From the NCBI RefSeq assembly GCF_019599405.1, contig NZ_RKLQ01000001.1, positions 310,001 through 374,000 of the forward strand: a stretch of DNA of 64,000 nucleotides. The letters are read 5' to 3'. Made by a program: the position numbers and the translations under genes. The DNA is from Haloarcula salinisoli (GTDB taxonomy: Archaea; Halobacteriota; Halobacteria; Halobacteriales; Haloarculaceae). Below the pieces are notes generated by a model, which ran no database searches, had not been told where the DNA came from, and saw only the letters and a list, made by a program, of their open reading frames with translations. Of the stretch, positions 1 to 8,679 are shown in pieces (the stretch's first letter is position 1; each line of letters opens with the position of its first letter).

Positions 1-95
1 AACCCGCTAATAAATCATCGGGCCCTCATGGCGTGGACACCGGCCGCTGGGGGTCGCATCGTACTCTCTTCCGTGGGTCGGCGAGCTCTCCCAAC

Positions 96-110
96 CGAAG
101 TTTTTATATA
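96..110 (+). promoter_or_regulatory. BRE/TATA promoter of the thermosome gene
   Basis: A CGAAG element followed by TTTTTATATA lies 38 nt upstream of the ATG. This matches a purine-rich BRE plus TATA box, and transcription would be expected about 25 nt further on, giving a short leader. The CGAA-plus-TTTATA arrangement resembles what has been described for heat-inducible chaperonin promoters in Haloferax; that heat control applies here is inference. Confidence 0.75.
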
Positions 111-147
111 GAACCGCTTGCGATGAACAAAGTGAGGCTACATCACT

Positions 148-1728
148 ATGTCATCTGGCCAGCGACGCATGGGCGGCCAGCCCCTCTTCATTCTCGACGA
201 GGACGCCCAGCGTACACACGGGAAGGACGCACAGTCGTCGAACATCTCTGCCGGCAAGGCCGTTAGCGAGGCCGTACGCACCACCCTCGGTCCCCGAGGC
301 ATGGACAAGATGCTCGTCTCCGACAGCGGCGACGTCGTCATCACGAACGACGGCGCGACCATCCTCTCGGAGATGGACATCGAACACCCGGCCGCACAGA
401 TGATCGTCGAAGTCGCCCAGACCCAGGAGGACGAGGTCGGCGACGGGACGACCACGGCGTCGGTTCTGGCCGGTGAACTGCTCGCGAAGGCCGAGGACCT
501 GCTCGACGACGACGTCCACCCGACGACCATCGTCGAGGGCTACCACGAGGCCGCGGGTCTGGCCCAGGAGGCTATCGAGGCCGAAGTACTCGACGTCGAA
601 CTCGACGACGACACGCTCGTCGAGGTCGCCGAGTCCTCCATGACCGGCAAGGGCACCGGCGACGTCGACGCCGAGCGACTCGCCGAGGTCATCGTCGACG
701 CGGTGCGCCACGCCAAGACCGACAACGGGGTCCTGCGTGACAACATCGAGGTCCACACCCAGACCGGCGCGGCCACCTCCGCGACGGAGCTCGTCGAGGG
801 CGTCATCATCGACGACACGCCCGTCCACGACAACATGCCCCACTCGGTCGAGGACGCAGACATCGCCGTCCTCGACGCCGAACTCGACGTCAAGGAGAGC
901 AACGTCGACGCCCAGTACAACGTCACCAACGTCGACCAGCTCAACGCCGCCTTAGACGCCGAGGAGCAGGAGCTGTCGGGGTACGCGGAAGCGGTCGTCG
1001 ACTCGGGCGCTGACGTCGTCTTCGTCACCGACGACGTCGCGGACCGCGTCGCCTCCCAGCTGGCGAAAGCCGGCGTGCTGGCCGTCGAGAGTGTCAGCTC
1101 CGGCACCGCGAAGGACATCGTCGAGACCACCGGCGCCAAGCGCGTCGGCTCCGTCGAGGACCTCGATTCCGACGCGCTTGGCTTTGCCGAGTCTGTCGGC
1201 GTCGAGAAGCACGGCGACGAGGAGGTCACCTTCATCCAGGGCGGCGCCGCCGCGGAGAAGGTCACCGTCTTCGCGCGTGGCTCGACCGAGCACGTCGTCG
1301 ACGAGATTGAGCGCGCGCTCAACGACGCACTCGACGTGACCATCGCCGCCCTCGACGCCGGCGGCGTCGTTCCCGGCGCCGGCGCGACCGAGATCGCCGC
1401 CGCCGACCACATCCGCTCGAAGGCCGCCTCCATCGAGGGCCGCAAACAGCTCGCTGTCGAGGCGTTCGCCGACGCTATCGACGTCCTCCCGCGCACGCTC
1501 GCGGAGAACACCGGCCTCGACGCCATCGACGCCCTGGTCGACCTGCGCTCGCGCCACGAGAGCGAGGGCATCGCCGGTGTCATCAGCGAGGGCCAGACGG
1601 GCGTCGTCGACAACCCCATCGAGTACGGTATCCTCGACCCCGCCGCGGTCAAGCGCGAAGCGGTCGACTCGGCCACCGAGGCCGCGACGATGATCGTCCG
1701 CATCGACGACGTCATCTCGTCGAGCTAA
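148..1728 (+). CDS. Thermosome (group II chaperonin) subunit, Cct3-like
   Basis: The 526-residue product is a group II chaperonin subunit that folds proteins in the cytoplasm as a double ring driven by [13 protein letters not shown] (about residues 47-56), NDGATIL (68-74) and GDGTTTAS (98-105) form the nucleotide site in the equatorial domain. The late equatorial motif, usually GGGAPE, reads GAGATE near residue 411. The protein stops at DDVISSS and lacks the Gly/Met-rich tail common in the main haloarchaeal subunits. The divergent apical domain and missing tail suggest the third paralog (Cct3/ThsC type) rather than the principal alpha or beta subunit; this assignment is inference. It is transcribed alone from a strong TATA promoter. 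Confidence 0.95.
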   Translation: MSSGQRRMGGQPLFILDEDAQRTHGKDAQSSNISAGKAVSEAVRTTLGPRGMDKMLVSDSGDVVITNDGATILSEMDIEHPAAQMIVEVAQTQEDEVGDGTTTASVLAGELLAKAEDLLDDDVHPTTIVEGYHEAAGLAQEAIEAEVLDVELDDDTLVEVAESSMTGKGTGDVDAERLAEVIVDAVRHAKTDNGVLRDNIEVHTQTGAATSATELVEGVIIDDTPVHDNMPHSVEDADIAVLDAELDVKESNVDAQYNVTNVDQLNAALDAEEQELSGYAEAVVDSGADVVFVTDDVADRVASQLAKAGVLAVESVSSGTAKDIVETTGAKRVGSVEDLDSDALGFAESVGVEKHGDEEVTFIQGGAAAEKVTVFARGSTEHVVDEIERALNDALDVTIAALDAGGVVPGAGATEIAAADHIRSKAASIEGRKQLAVEAFADAIDVLPRTLAENTGLDAIDALVDLRSRHESEGIAGVISEGQTGVVDNPIEYGILDPAAVKREAVDSATEAATMIVRIDDVISSS

Positions 1729-1729
1729 G

Positions 1730-1750
1730 CGAGGTCGCCCCGCGACCTCG
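1730..1750 (+). terminator. Perfect hairpin just after the thermosome stop
   Basis: CGAGGTCGC and GCGACCTCG form a 9-bp perfect stem around a CCC loop, starting 2 nt after the stop codon. No T-run follows, so it is not a classical archaeal terminator. It may instead define or protect the mRNA 3' end. Confidence 0.4.
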
Positions 1751-1799
1751 AAACGAACGGCAAAGCCGTGAGTTAACCACCCGAGCGTTTGAGCGCGAG

Positions 1800-1835
1800 G
1801 GCTTCGGTAGACGAGATTCCAGCTCGTCGGAAGCC
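1800..1835 (+). terminator. Second hairpin downstream of the thermosome gene
   Basis: GGCTTC (1800-1805) pairs with GAAGCC (1830-1835), and the inner GACGAG (1810-1815) pairs with CTCGTC (1823-1828). The structure is followed by GTTTAA. It could be the 3' end of the thermosome transcript. No expression evidence is available. Confidence 0.3.
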
Positions 1836-2258
1836 GTTTAACACGGCCCTATCGCCGATTTTCTGACACTCGCAGTACAGAGTAATTCATAGACAGACCG
1901 ACACAGCAGGCTATTAGCTGTCGGGTGTGACGAACCGCAAGAAGGGACAGACACGAGTTGGAGCTCGTGGTGCGGCGACAGCGTCGGTGTGACCGACGAC
2001 CATGCCCACGGTACGTCGCCGCGATAACAGATGGCACCGTTTGCCGGGGACCGTCGCCCGTTGTCACGACCCTCGCCGCCCGGAGGCGGCGGTGGCCGGA
2101 CACGACGGACAACAGTTCCGCGACGCTGTCGTCAGTTCGTTGTGGTCTCACCTCCCGTGACTCGCTCGGTGACCGCAGTCCGGCGAACAGGCTCGCTCCA
2201 GCCCGTCTCACACCCACGACGCGACAGCGGGGGCGCCTGTTCGTCCGGCATACATTGG
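1836..2258. other. Gene-free stretch, nothing recognised
   Basis: This part of the 659-nt gap contains only short reading frames with arginine-rich, non-haloarchaeal composition. They look like antisense noise. I see no tRNA-like fold, Shine-Dalgarno site or protein family. It could be a decayed gene or the leader region for the operator that follows. Confidence 0.5.
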
Positions 2259-2309
2259 TTTAGGCACGCCTAAAATACAAAAAGTTGTCGGTTTTCGGCG
2301 AGCCTAAAA
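2259..2309. promoter_or_regulatory. TTTAGGC/GCCTAAA palindrome plus second GCCTAAAA site (DtxR-like operator candidate)
   Basis: TTTAGGC (2259-2265) and GCCTAAA (2268-2274) form a 16-bp inverted repeat with a 2-nt centre. GCCTAAAA occurs again at 2302-2309, 34 bp further on. The TTAGG...CCTAA pattern resembles operators of DtxR/SirR/Idr-family metal regulators. An AT-rich segment, TTTAATTAATT (about 2330-2340), and AAATATTAT (2351-2359) follow and could be core promoter elements for the gene at 2388. Which regulator binds, and whether any does, is not shown. Confidence 0.45.
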
Positions 2310-2387
2310 GCTCGAACAACTATCAAAAATTTAATTAATTCTCCGGCCGGAAATATTATTTGCCCCCCTTTTGAACGGCCTCTCTGT

Positions 2388-2585
2388 ATGTCAACAGAAA
2401 CTCCAGAAACGAAAGAAGAGTTCGCCGGAGAGATGGCCGTCCTGGTCCTCGGGCTCCTGGTCTGTCTCCCGGTTGGTATCTACTACTACTTCGCCAACAA
2501 GGAGGAGCGACAGGTCTGTCCCGAGTGTCGAGAGACGGCCGACATGGCCGCTTCCTCGTGCCCGAACTGCAGCAACGAGCTCTAA
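2388..2585 (+). CDS. Small membrane zinc-ribbon protein
   Basis: The 65-residue protein has an acidic N-terminus, one hydrophobic segment (about residues 17-36) and a C-terminal CPEC...CPNC pair (about 45-60) that should bind one zinc ion. It is probably anchored with the ribbon on one face of the membrane. The ATG lies about 30 nt after an AAATATTAT box, so the transcript may be leaderless. The next gene starts 8 nt downstream, suggesting an operon. The function is unknown. Confidence 0.75.
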   Translation: MSTETPETKEEFAGEMAVLVLGLLVCLPVGIYYYFANKEERQVCPECRETADMAASSCPNCSNEL

Positions 2586-2592
2586 TCGGGCG

Positions 2593-3150
2593 ATGGTCGA
2601 CCTCATCGGACGCATCGCTGGGGCACTGGACGACGTCGACCGGTTCGTCCTCGCCCACCATCCAAGCTGTGAGTACTACGACCACCACACGTTCGAGCTG
2701 CGCGGTCTCGAACTGTGTATGGGCTGTTTTATCGTCTACCCGGTCGGGCTGGCGTCGCTGCTGGTGCTTTCCCTGCTTCACCTGACCGTCCCGGCGGTCG
2801 CGACGCTGCCCGTGCTGGCGTTCTACGCCGTCGGCGTCGGCGCCATCGTCCCGATGGTGGGGTACAAACTGCTGTACCGGCGTGGGAGCCGACTCCTGTA
2901 CGAGCTCATCTACCGGACGAGCGAGCACACGCTCCGTGTCCTCACGAAGGCCGTCCTCGCCGTGGGGCTTGCCTGTCTGGCGTATCCGGTCGTCTTCCGC
3001 CCGGCCGTCCGACTCCCCGCCGTCGGGTTCTTCCTTGTCATGCTGGTCCCCTACGTCGCCTACAAGGGCCTGACCGCGCTCGATGAATGCGAGGAGTGCC
3101 CGGAGCAGTCTGAGTTCCCGAACTGCAGCGGTATGGACCTCAACGACTAG
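2593..3150 (+). CDS. DUF2085-type membrane protein
   Basis: The 185-residue protein has about four hydrophobic segments. A pattern of HHPSCEYYDHHTFELRG followed by CMGCF (about residues 22-45) matches the conserved cysteine region I associate with DUF2085 membrane proteins, whose function is unknown. A second Cys cluster (CEECPEQ, CSG) sits at the C-terminus. I chose the ATG at 2593, which places the protein immediately after the zinc-ribbon gene; an upstream extension in frame has no support. Co-transcription with the preceding gene is likely. Confidence 0.75.
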   Translation: MVDLIGRIAGALDDVDRFVLAHHPSCEYYDHHTFELRGLELCMGCFIVYPVGLASLLVLSLLHLTVPAVATLPVLAFYAVGVGAIVPMVGYKLLYRRGSRLLYELIYRTSEHTLRVLTKAVLAVGLACLAYPVVFRPAVRLPAVGFFLVMLVPYVAYKGLTALDECEECPEQSEFPNCSGMDLND

Positions 3151-3158
3151 GCCGCCCG

Positions 3159-3914
3159 TCACCAGCGCAACTCGATGTCGTCGCCCGCCGCGACGCCGAA
3201 GGCGTCGTCGCCACGGCCCCGATTGACCGCGAGTTCGACGTTACCGTGGCTCCCGACGGTGACCAGCGGTTCGCCGGCCTCGACGCCGGCGTAGGCCCGT
3301 CGCACCGGCGCTCGAAGCCCGTTCACCGTGACCGTCTCGCCACCGTGGGCCCGTAGCTCCTCGCCGGAGACGTTGGTGATGGCGTTGCCGAACTCGTCGA
3401 CGACGAGTACTTCGCCGCGAGCGCCGTCGCGGTCGACCGTCGGGTCCGGGAAGCGGCGGTCGACGTAGCCGTCGGTCCGGGAGGCCCGCGGCAGCTCGTC
3501 CAGCCCGGCCACGCCGTGGTTGTGGACGGTCGCCGCGGCGGGGGCAAAGACGTCCCGGCCGTGGAACGTCGCGCTCTCGGGGTCCTCGTAGGCCCAGCGG
3601 AACACCTCCACCTCGTCAGCCAGTCTCCGGGCGGCCGGGAGCAGGACCCCGTTGTCGGGGCCGACGAGGGCGTGGTCGCCGGCGCGGAGGGCCAGCGCGG
3701 CGCGGTCGGTGCCGACGCCGGGGTCGACGACGACGCAGTGGACCGCCGGGGGGAAATACGGCAGCGTCTGGGTCAGCCAGAACGCCGCCGCCCGCACGTC
3801 CTGTCTGGGGAGGTCGTGGGCGATATCCACGAGGCGGGCGTCGCTGTGCTGGCAGATGACGCCTTTCATCGCCGCGGGATAGGGGGAACCGAAGTCGGAG
3901 GTGAGCGTTATCAT
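3159..3914 (-). CDS. SAM hydrolase / DUF62 (SAM hydroxide adenosyltransferase) family
   Basis: The 251-residue protein belongs to the DUF62 family, whose archaeal members split S-adenosylmethionine to adenosine and methionine using water. Family motifs are intact: DFGS (residues 7-10), DPGVGTDR (64-71), GPDNG (85-89) and HGRDVFAP (118-125). The start at MITLTSDFGS is chosen because the family begins there and because the ATG overlaps the TGA of the upstream nadM gene by one base. The arginine-rich upstream extension is an out-of-frame shadow of nadM. Coupling with nadM suggests shared control of adenylyl cofactor metabolism, which is inference. Confidence 0.9.
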   Translation of the reverse strand: MITLTSDFGSPYPAAMKGVICQHSDARLVDIAHDLPRQDVRAAAFWLTQTLPYFPPAVHCVVVDPGVGTDRAALALRAGDHALVGPDNGVLLPAARRLADEVEVFRWAYEDPESATFHGRDVFAPAAATVHNHGVAGLDELPRASRTDGYVDRRFPDPTVDRDGARGEVLVVDEFGNAITNVSGEELRAHGGETVTVNGLRAPVRRAYAGVEAGEPLVTVGSHGNVELAVNRGRGDDAFGVAAGDDIELRW

Positions 3915-4477
3915 CAGTCTTCGCCGAGGTCCGCTTCCTCGAGGGACTCGTCTTCGGCCACGTAGCGGGCCAGCGAGTCCGTATCGGAAATGTGCCGGAG
4001 CCGCTGGATACCGTTTATCTCCTCGATGGTCTCGACGACCGGGTCGGGGACGCGGTCGCGCCACGCCCGGTCAGCGATTATCCGCTCGCGTATCTCGCTG
4101 CCCTCCAGCCGGTCACGGTCGAACATGGGCGACTGGCGCACCTCGATGCCGCTCTCCTCGAATAGCCGAACGACGAGGGGGTTGTTCGAGTACGCCACCT
4201 CGAACTCCGGGCACATGCTCTCGACGTGGCTCACCCAGACGGCGTTGCGGTTGATGTCCTCGAGTGGAACGACGTAGGTCGGCAGGTCGAACTCGGCGAC
4301 GGCCTTCGTTATCATCATGATGCGCTCGCCCGCGGTGAACGGGTCGTGTGTCGTGTGCGAATCGTCGGCGCTCCCGATACCCAGTACCAGCTCGTCGACC
4401 TCCTCGGCGATGCGTCCGACCATCGCGTGGTGGCCGTCGTGGTAGGGCTGGAACCGACCGATGTAGAACCCGCGCAT
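3914..4477 (-). CDS. nadM: Nicotinamide-nucleotide adenylyltransferase (archaeal type)
   Basis: The 187-residue enzyme joins NMN and ATP to make NAD+ and pyrophosphate, the last shared step of NAD synthesis. The nucleotidyltransferase motif GRFQPYHDGH lies at residues 7-16 and the second ATP-binding motif GSEIRERI at 126-133. An acidic tail of about 20 residues extends beyond the usual archaeal length. It is first in a two-gene leftward operon with the SAM hydrolase, whose start overlaps its stop. Confidence 0.95.
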   Translation of the reverse strand: MRGFYIGRFQPYHDGHHAMVGRIAEEVDELVLGIGSADDSHTTHDPFTAGERIMMITKAVAEFDLPTYVVPLEDINRNAVWVSHVESMCPEFEVAYSNNPLVVRLFEESGIEVRQSPMFDRDRLEGSEIRERIIADRAWRDRVPDPVVETIEEINGIQRLRHISDTDSLARYVAEDESLEEADLGED

Positions 4478-4600
4478 ACGGGGAAGTGCGGTTGGCGGTC
4501 TGATAAACCCGACGGGCTTTCGACTGGTGTGAACTCACCCTAGCCCGAACCGCCGCTGTCTGGCGATTACGCGGGTGTGGTAACGGTACACCCGGGGAGA

Positions 4601-4608
4601 AAGTATAT
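4601..4608 (+). promoter_or_regulatory. TATA box of lonB
   Basis: AAGTATAT lies about 45 nt before the lonB ATG at 4649. It would place transcription start near 4630. This supports the start at MSDNTD rather than the upstream in-frame MVTVHP, whose codon lies upstream of this box. Confidence 0.55.
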
Positions 4609-4648
4609 CAGTGGACAGGCCTTCCAAACCGATGTTAACAACGTTTGT

Positions 4649-6757
4649 ATGAGCGACAACACCGACACTGACGCGGCTCCCGACGCCGACCGGGAGGCGA
4701 CCGAACCCGAGGAGGAAGAGACGCCCGCCGCTGGCCAGCAGGTGGCCAGGGAAGAGGCGTCCGACTCCGAGGGCGAGGCGCCCGACACCGGCGAGGGAGC
4801 AACGTCGGACACGACGCTCGGCAGCGACGTCGAGATTGAGGGTGGGTCCGAGTTCGAGGACGCCGAAGAGCAACTGCTGGGCGGCCTCGACATCGACTCG
4901 ACCGAGGAAATCGAGGTCCCCGACCGCCTCGTCGACCAGGTCATCGGACAGGACCACGCACGGGACGTAATCAAAAAGGCAGCCAAGCAGCGCCGCCACG
5001 TGATGATGATCGGCTCGCCCGGGACGGGCAAGTCGATGCTCGCGAAGGCGATGAGCCAGCTGCTCCCGCGCGAGGAACTGCAGGACGTGCTGGTCTATCA
5101 CAACCCCGACGACGGGAACGAGCCGAAGGTTCGCACCGTTCCCGGCGGAAAGGGCGAACAGATAGTCGAGGCCCACAAGGAGGAGGCCCGCAAGCGCAAC
5201 CAGATGCGGACCTTCCTGATGTGGATCATCATCGCCATCGTCATCGGCTACTCGCTGATTATCGCCCAGCAGATTCTGCTGGGGATTCTCGCCGCAGGTG
5301 TCATCTATCTCGCCTTCCGCTACAGTTCGCGTGGCAGCGACTCGATGATTCCGAACCTGCTGGTCAACAACGCCAGCCAGAAGACCGCGCCCTTCGAGGA
5401 CGCGACCGGCGCTCACGCGGGTGCCTTGCTGGGCGACGTTCGCCACGACCCCTTCCAGTCCGGTGGGATGGAGACGCCGAGCCACGACCGCGTCGAGCCC
5501 GGTGCCATCCACAAGGCCAACAAGGGTGTGCTGTTCGTCGACGAGATCAACACGCTCGACATCCGCTCCCAGCAGAAGCTGATGACCGCCATCCAGGAGG
5601 GCGAGTTCGGCATCACGGGCCAGTCCGAGCGCTCCTCCGGGGCGATGGTCCAGACGGAGCCGGTCCCGACGGACTTCATCATGATAGCGGCGGGGAACCT
5701 CGACGCCATGGAGAACATGCACCCGGCGCTGCGCTCCCGTATCAAGGGCTATGGCTACGAGGTGTACATGGACGACACCATCGAGGACGACGCAGAGATG
5801 CGCCGGAAGTACACCCGCTTTGTCGCCCAGGAAGTCGAGAACGACGGGCGCCTGCCCCACTTCACCGAGGAGGCCGTCGAGGAACTCATCCTCGAAGCCC
5901 GCCGCCGTGCGGGTCGGAAGGGCCACCTCACGCTGAAGTTCCGCGACCTCGGTGGGCTGGTCCGCGTCGCGGGCGACATCGCCCGCGCCGAGGACAAGGA
6001 CCGCACCACCCGCGAGGACGTGCTGCAGGCCAAACGGCGCTCTCGGTCCATCGAGCAACAGCTCGCGGACAACTACATCGAGCGCCGCAAGGACTACGAG
6101 CTCACGGTCAACGACGGCGACGTCGTCGGCCGCGTCAACGGGCTCGCCGTCATGGGCGAGGACAGCGGTATCGTCCTCCCGGTGATGGCCGAGGTCACCC
6201 CCTCGCAGGGTCCGGGCCAGGTCATCGCGACCGGCCAGCTCAAGGAGATGGCCGAGGAAGCAGTGCAAAACGTCTCCGCCATCATCAAGAAGTTCTCGGA
6301 CGAGGACATCTCCGAGAAGGACGTCCACATCCAGTTCGTGCAGGCCGGTGAGGGCGGCGTCGACGGCGACTCCGCCTCTATCACGGTCGCGACCGCGGTC
6401 ATCAGCGCACTGGAGAACGTCCCCATCGAACAGCACATCGCCATGACCGGCTCGCTGTCGGTCCGCGGTGACGTGCTCCCGGTCGGCGGGGTCACCCACA
6501 AGATAGAGGCGGCCGCCAAGGCCGGCCTCGACACGGTCATCATCCCCGAGGCCAACACCCAGGACGTGATGATAGAGGAGGAGTACGAGGAGATGATAGA
6601 GATCATCCCGGTCTCACACATCTCGGAAGTGCTCGAAGTGGCCCTGGCCGGCGAGCCCGAGAAGGACTCGCTGGTCGACCGCCTCAAGTCCATCACGGGC
6701 AAGGCGCTCGAACACGAGGTCGGGCGACAGGGCAGCGGCAGTCCCAGCCCGCAATAG
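4649..6757 (+). CDS. lonB: ATP-dependent membrane protease LonB
   Basis: The 702-residue protein is the archaeal membrane-anchored Lon protease. In Haloferax LonB is essential and controls membrane composition by degrading phytoene synthase. After an acidic N-terminus come Walker A GSPGTGKS (about residues 122-129), two adjacent membrane helices (about 187-230) inserted in the AAA+ module, Walker B LFVDE, and a C-terminal protease domain. The catalytic dyad is Ser575 (in GDSAS) and Lys618 (in THKIE), 43 residues apart as in bacterial Lon. The CPBP gene begins at the base after its stop, so the two are probably co-transcribed. Confidence 0.96.
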   Translation: MSDNTDTDAAPDADREATEPEEEETPAAGQQVAREEASDSEGEAPDTGEGATSDTTLGSDVEIEGGSEFEDAEEQLLGGLDIDSTEEIEVPDRLVDQVIGQDHARDVIKKAAKQRRHVMMIGSPGTGKSMLAKAMSQLLPREELQDVLVYHNPDDGNEPKVRTVPGGKGEQIVEAHKEEARKRNQMRTFLMWIIIAIVIGYSLIIAQQILLGILAAGVIYLAFRYSSRGSDSMIPNLLVNNASQKTAPFEDATGAHAGALLGDVRHDPFQSGGMETPSHDRVEPGAIHKANKGVLFVDEINTLDIRSQQKLMTAIQEGEFGITGQSERSSGAMVQTEPVPTDFIMIAAGNLDAMENMHPALRSRIKGYGYEVYMDDTIEDDAEMRRKYTRFVAQEVENDGRLPHFTEEAVEELILEARRRAGRKGHLTLKFRDLGGLVRVAGDIARAEDKDRTTREDVLQAKRRSRSIEQQLADNYIERRKDYELTVNDGDVVGRVNGLAVMGEDSGIVLPVMAEVTPSQGPGQVIATGQLKEMAEEAVQNVSAIIKKFSDEDISEKDVHIQFVQAGEGGVDGDSASITVATAVISALENVPIEQHIAMTGSLSVRGDVLPVGGVTHKIEAAAKAGLDTVIIPEANTQDVMIEEEYEEMIEIIPVSHISEVLEVALAGEPEKDSLVDRLKSITGKALEHEVGRQGSGSPSPQ

Positions 6758-7600
6758 ATGCCCCAGTGGGCCGCGTTCGTCGGCCTCACGGGCTTTCTGC
6801 TGACTGTGTTACTCGCGCTTTCGAAACTCTCCCAGCGCTCGCTCTCGGCTGAGGGCGGCGGCGTCACCGCCCGCACCGACGGACTGGAACGACTCTCGGC
6901 TGCTGGCCCCGCCGACGACACCTATCCGCGGTTCGAGACCGCGAGGGCCGCCAGGGAGCGCCGGCACATCGAGGGGCAGCTCTCCAGCGATACACTGTCG
7001 ACGGGCGCCGTGCTCGCGAACGTCGCGCTCACACAGGGCCTGTTCGGCCTGCTCCTGCTGGGCGGTGCGTTCTTCTTCGAGATACCTCTCGCTGCCTTTG
7101 GCGTCACCGCCGACGCACTATCGACGGGGCTGCCGGCCGTCGGTCTCGGGCTGGCGGCCGGCGTCGGATTCTGGGTGGGCAACGAGTTCGCCGCAGCGGT
7201 CGCCGACGGCTTCGGCATCGGGGTCGACGAGTCCCTGCGCGAGCTGCTCGCACCCGACTCGGCCGGCGGGTGGGTCGTCCTGCTGGGCGTCGTCTTGCCG
7301 ATAATCGCTCTCGTCGAGGAACTGCTCTTTCGGGCCGCCGCTATCGGCGTCCCGGTCACCGGACTGGGTATGCCCGCCCCCGCGATGGTCGTCGTCTCCT
7401 CGGTGGCGTTCGCGCTGGGCCACGGCGCCCAGGGGCGGGTCGGTATCGTCGTCACGGGCGCGCTCGGGGCGGCACTGGGCGCCCTCTTCGTGCTCACGAA
7501 CAGCCTGCTGGCCGTCGTCGTCGCCCACTATCTCGTCAACGCCCTGGAACTCTGTGTCCACGAGGGACTGGGAGTTCGGCGGCTGGGGTCGGCGTCCTGA
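6758..7600 (+). CDS. CPBP-family intramembrane metalloprotease (Rce1/Abi)
   Basis: The 280-residue protein has about seven hydrophobic segments. The CPBP/Rce1 active-site motifs are EELLFR (187-192), a conserved His in ALGHGAQG (His222), and HYLVNALE (257-264). Members are intramembrane glutamate/metal proteases or immunity-like proteins; the substrate here is unknown. It starts directly after the lonB stop with no spacer, so both membrane proteases are likely made together. Confidence 0.88.
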   Translation: MPQWAAFVGLTGFLLTVLLALSKLSQRSLSAEGGGVTARTDGLERLSAAGPADDTYPRFETARAARERRHIEGQLSSDTLSTGAVLANVALTQGLFGLLLLGGAFFFEIPLAAFGVTADALSTGLPAVGLGLAAGVGFWVGNEFAAAVADGFGIGVDESLRELLAPDSAGGWVVLLGVVLPIIALVEELLFRAAAIGVPVTGLGMPAPAMVVVSSVAFALGHGAQGRVGIVVTGALGAALGALFVLTNSLLAVVVAHYLVNALELCVHEGLGVRRLGSAS

Positions 7601-7613
7601 ACCCCGGCGTCGC

Positions 7614-8084
7614 CTACAGCCCCTCGACGGACCGAAGCTTCTGCTCGACCTCGGGCGGCGCGCCACTGGGGCCGTCGCGCACGCGGTGGTCGGGAATCAA
7701 CAGCGGTGCGGGATTGGCCGCGAGCGCTTCCCGGACCTGTTGCTGGTCCTCCTGCTCGTCGGCCCCCAGTCCCTGTGTCATCATCACGACCTGCTCGACT
7801 GTCCCCTCCTCACCGTAGGGAATCTGCTGGACGGCTTCGAGGACGTTACGCTGGGCGGTCGGCACCGTCAGCCCGACGGTCACGTCCTCGAACTCCTCAC
7901 CCGCCCCGCCGAGGTACGCCTCGATACGGTCCAGCAGCGGATGGCTGTCGTCGGCGTCGGCATCTGGCTGTGTCGGGAACGACACGGAGAGTATCCGGTC
8001 CCCGGCTTCGCCGAACTGGACGTGGCGGTCGAGATACGCGGACTCCCGTGCGTAGATGCCGGCGTCTCCCGATGGTGTCTCCAT
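7614..8084 (-). CDS. Alkylguanine-DNA alkyltransferase-like protein lacking the active-site Cys
   Basis: The 156-residue protein resembles O6-alkylguanine-DNA alkyltransferases (Ogt/MGMT) through its IPYGE helix-turn-helix segment (about 88-92) and its C-terminal PxHRV loop. The active site reads PDHRV (131-135), so Asp132 stands where the methyl-accepting Cys should be. By analogy with ATL proteins it may bind alkylated bases without repairing them, but ATLs usually carry Trp at this position. I chose ATG 8084 over a TTG at 8093 because a GAATATAC box lies about 30 nt upstream. Confidence 0.75.
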   Translation of the reverse strand: METPSGDAGIYARESAYLDRHVQFGEAGDRILSVSFPTQPDADADDSHPLLDRIEAYLGGAGEEFEDVTVGLTVPTAQRNVLEAVQQIPYGEEGTVEQVVMMTQGLGADEQEDQQQVREALAANPAPLLIPDHRVRDGPSGAPPEVEQKLRSVEGL

Positions 8085-8143
8085 GGCTGCCAATCGGCCC
8101 GCTGGCCCTTGAATATACGGACTGCTGTCGACGACTGTGAGGG

Positions 8144-8608
8144 CTACGTCAGGGCCCGTACCACGAACAAACCCATGAGAACGAGTCCGAATACGAGGGG
8201 AATTATCGCATCGGCGCCAGCCCCTGGCGCATTTGATTCCTTGAGACGTGCTGTCCCCGGGTTCTCTGCGTCGATGTACGCTGTCACGTTCGTTCCCTCA
8301 GCGTACGTCTGCTTCGCTTCCTGCAGCTCTGACTCCGAGAGACCCGACATCTCTTCTTGCAGCGGGTAGATGTTGTTCGATTCGTAGGTCTTCCTCTCGT
8401 ATTCGTACTCGTACGTGACGTGTAGCTCGAAGGCATAGTCGTAATCTGGATCCGGCTCGGAGTTCGTTTCGACGATCGTCGCCTGCACCGGAGTCTGTGC
8501 CGCTGACTGGTAGGAGGCTGTGAGTGCGAACAAACCGATGGCAGGGACGAGCGCGAGAACCGCGAGGGCGAGTAGCACTTTTTGCCCGTTCTTGTCGAAT
8601 ATCCCCAT
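8144..8608 (-). CDS. DUF3592-type membrane protein
   Basis: The 154-residue protein has an N-terminal membrane helix (about 10-32), a central extracytoplasmic beta-rich part and a C-terminal helix (about 133-152). This is the architecture of DUF3592 proteins. The central part is rich in Tyr and Glu (YEYEYERKTYESNNIYP). The function is unknown. It stands alone between oppositely unremarkable intergenic regions, with AT-rich DNA upstream at 8609-8650. Confidence 0.7.
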   Translation of the reverse strand: MGIFDKNGQKVLLALAVLALVPAIGLFALTASYQSAAQTPVQATIVETNSEPDPDYDYAFELHVTYEYEYERKTYESNNIYPLQEEMSGLSESELQEAKQTYAEGTNVTAYIDAENPGTARLKESNAPGAGADAIIPLVFGLVLMGLFVVRALT

Positions 8609-8679
8609 ACATCGGCTGTTCGGGATTCGAGTATATTATTTCCGGTTTAGTGGGTTGTAATCTAGGGCCACGACTCCTT

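Noticed and set aside
1849-2217. A possible 122-residue leftward gene in the 1.7-2.4 kb gap
   Set aside because: The product is rich in Arg, Ser and Cys with little acid, opposite to haloarchaeal style, and there is no promoter or start context.
4535-6499. A 654-residue leftward reading frame antisense to lonB
   Set aside because: It is a shadow of the codon bias of lonB: high GC third positions leave the opposite strand open. Residue content is unlike haloarchaeal proteins and no family is seen.
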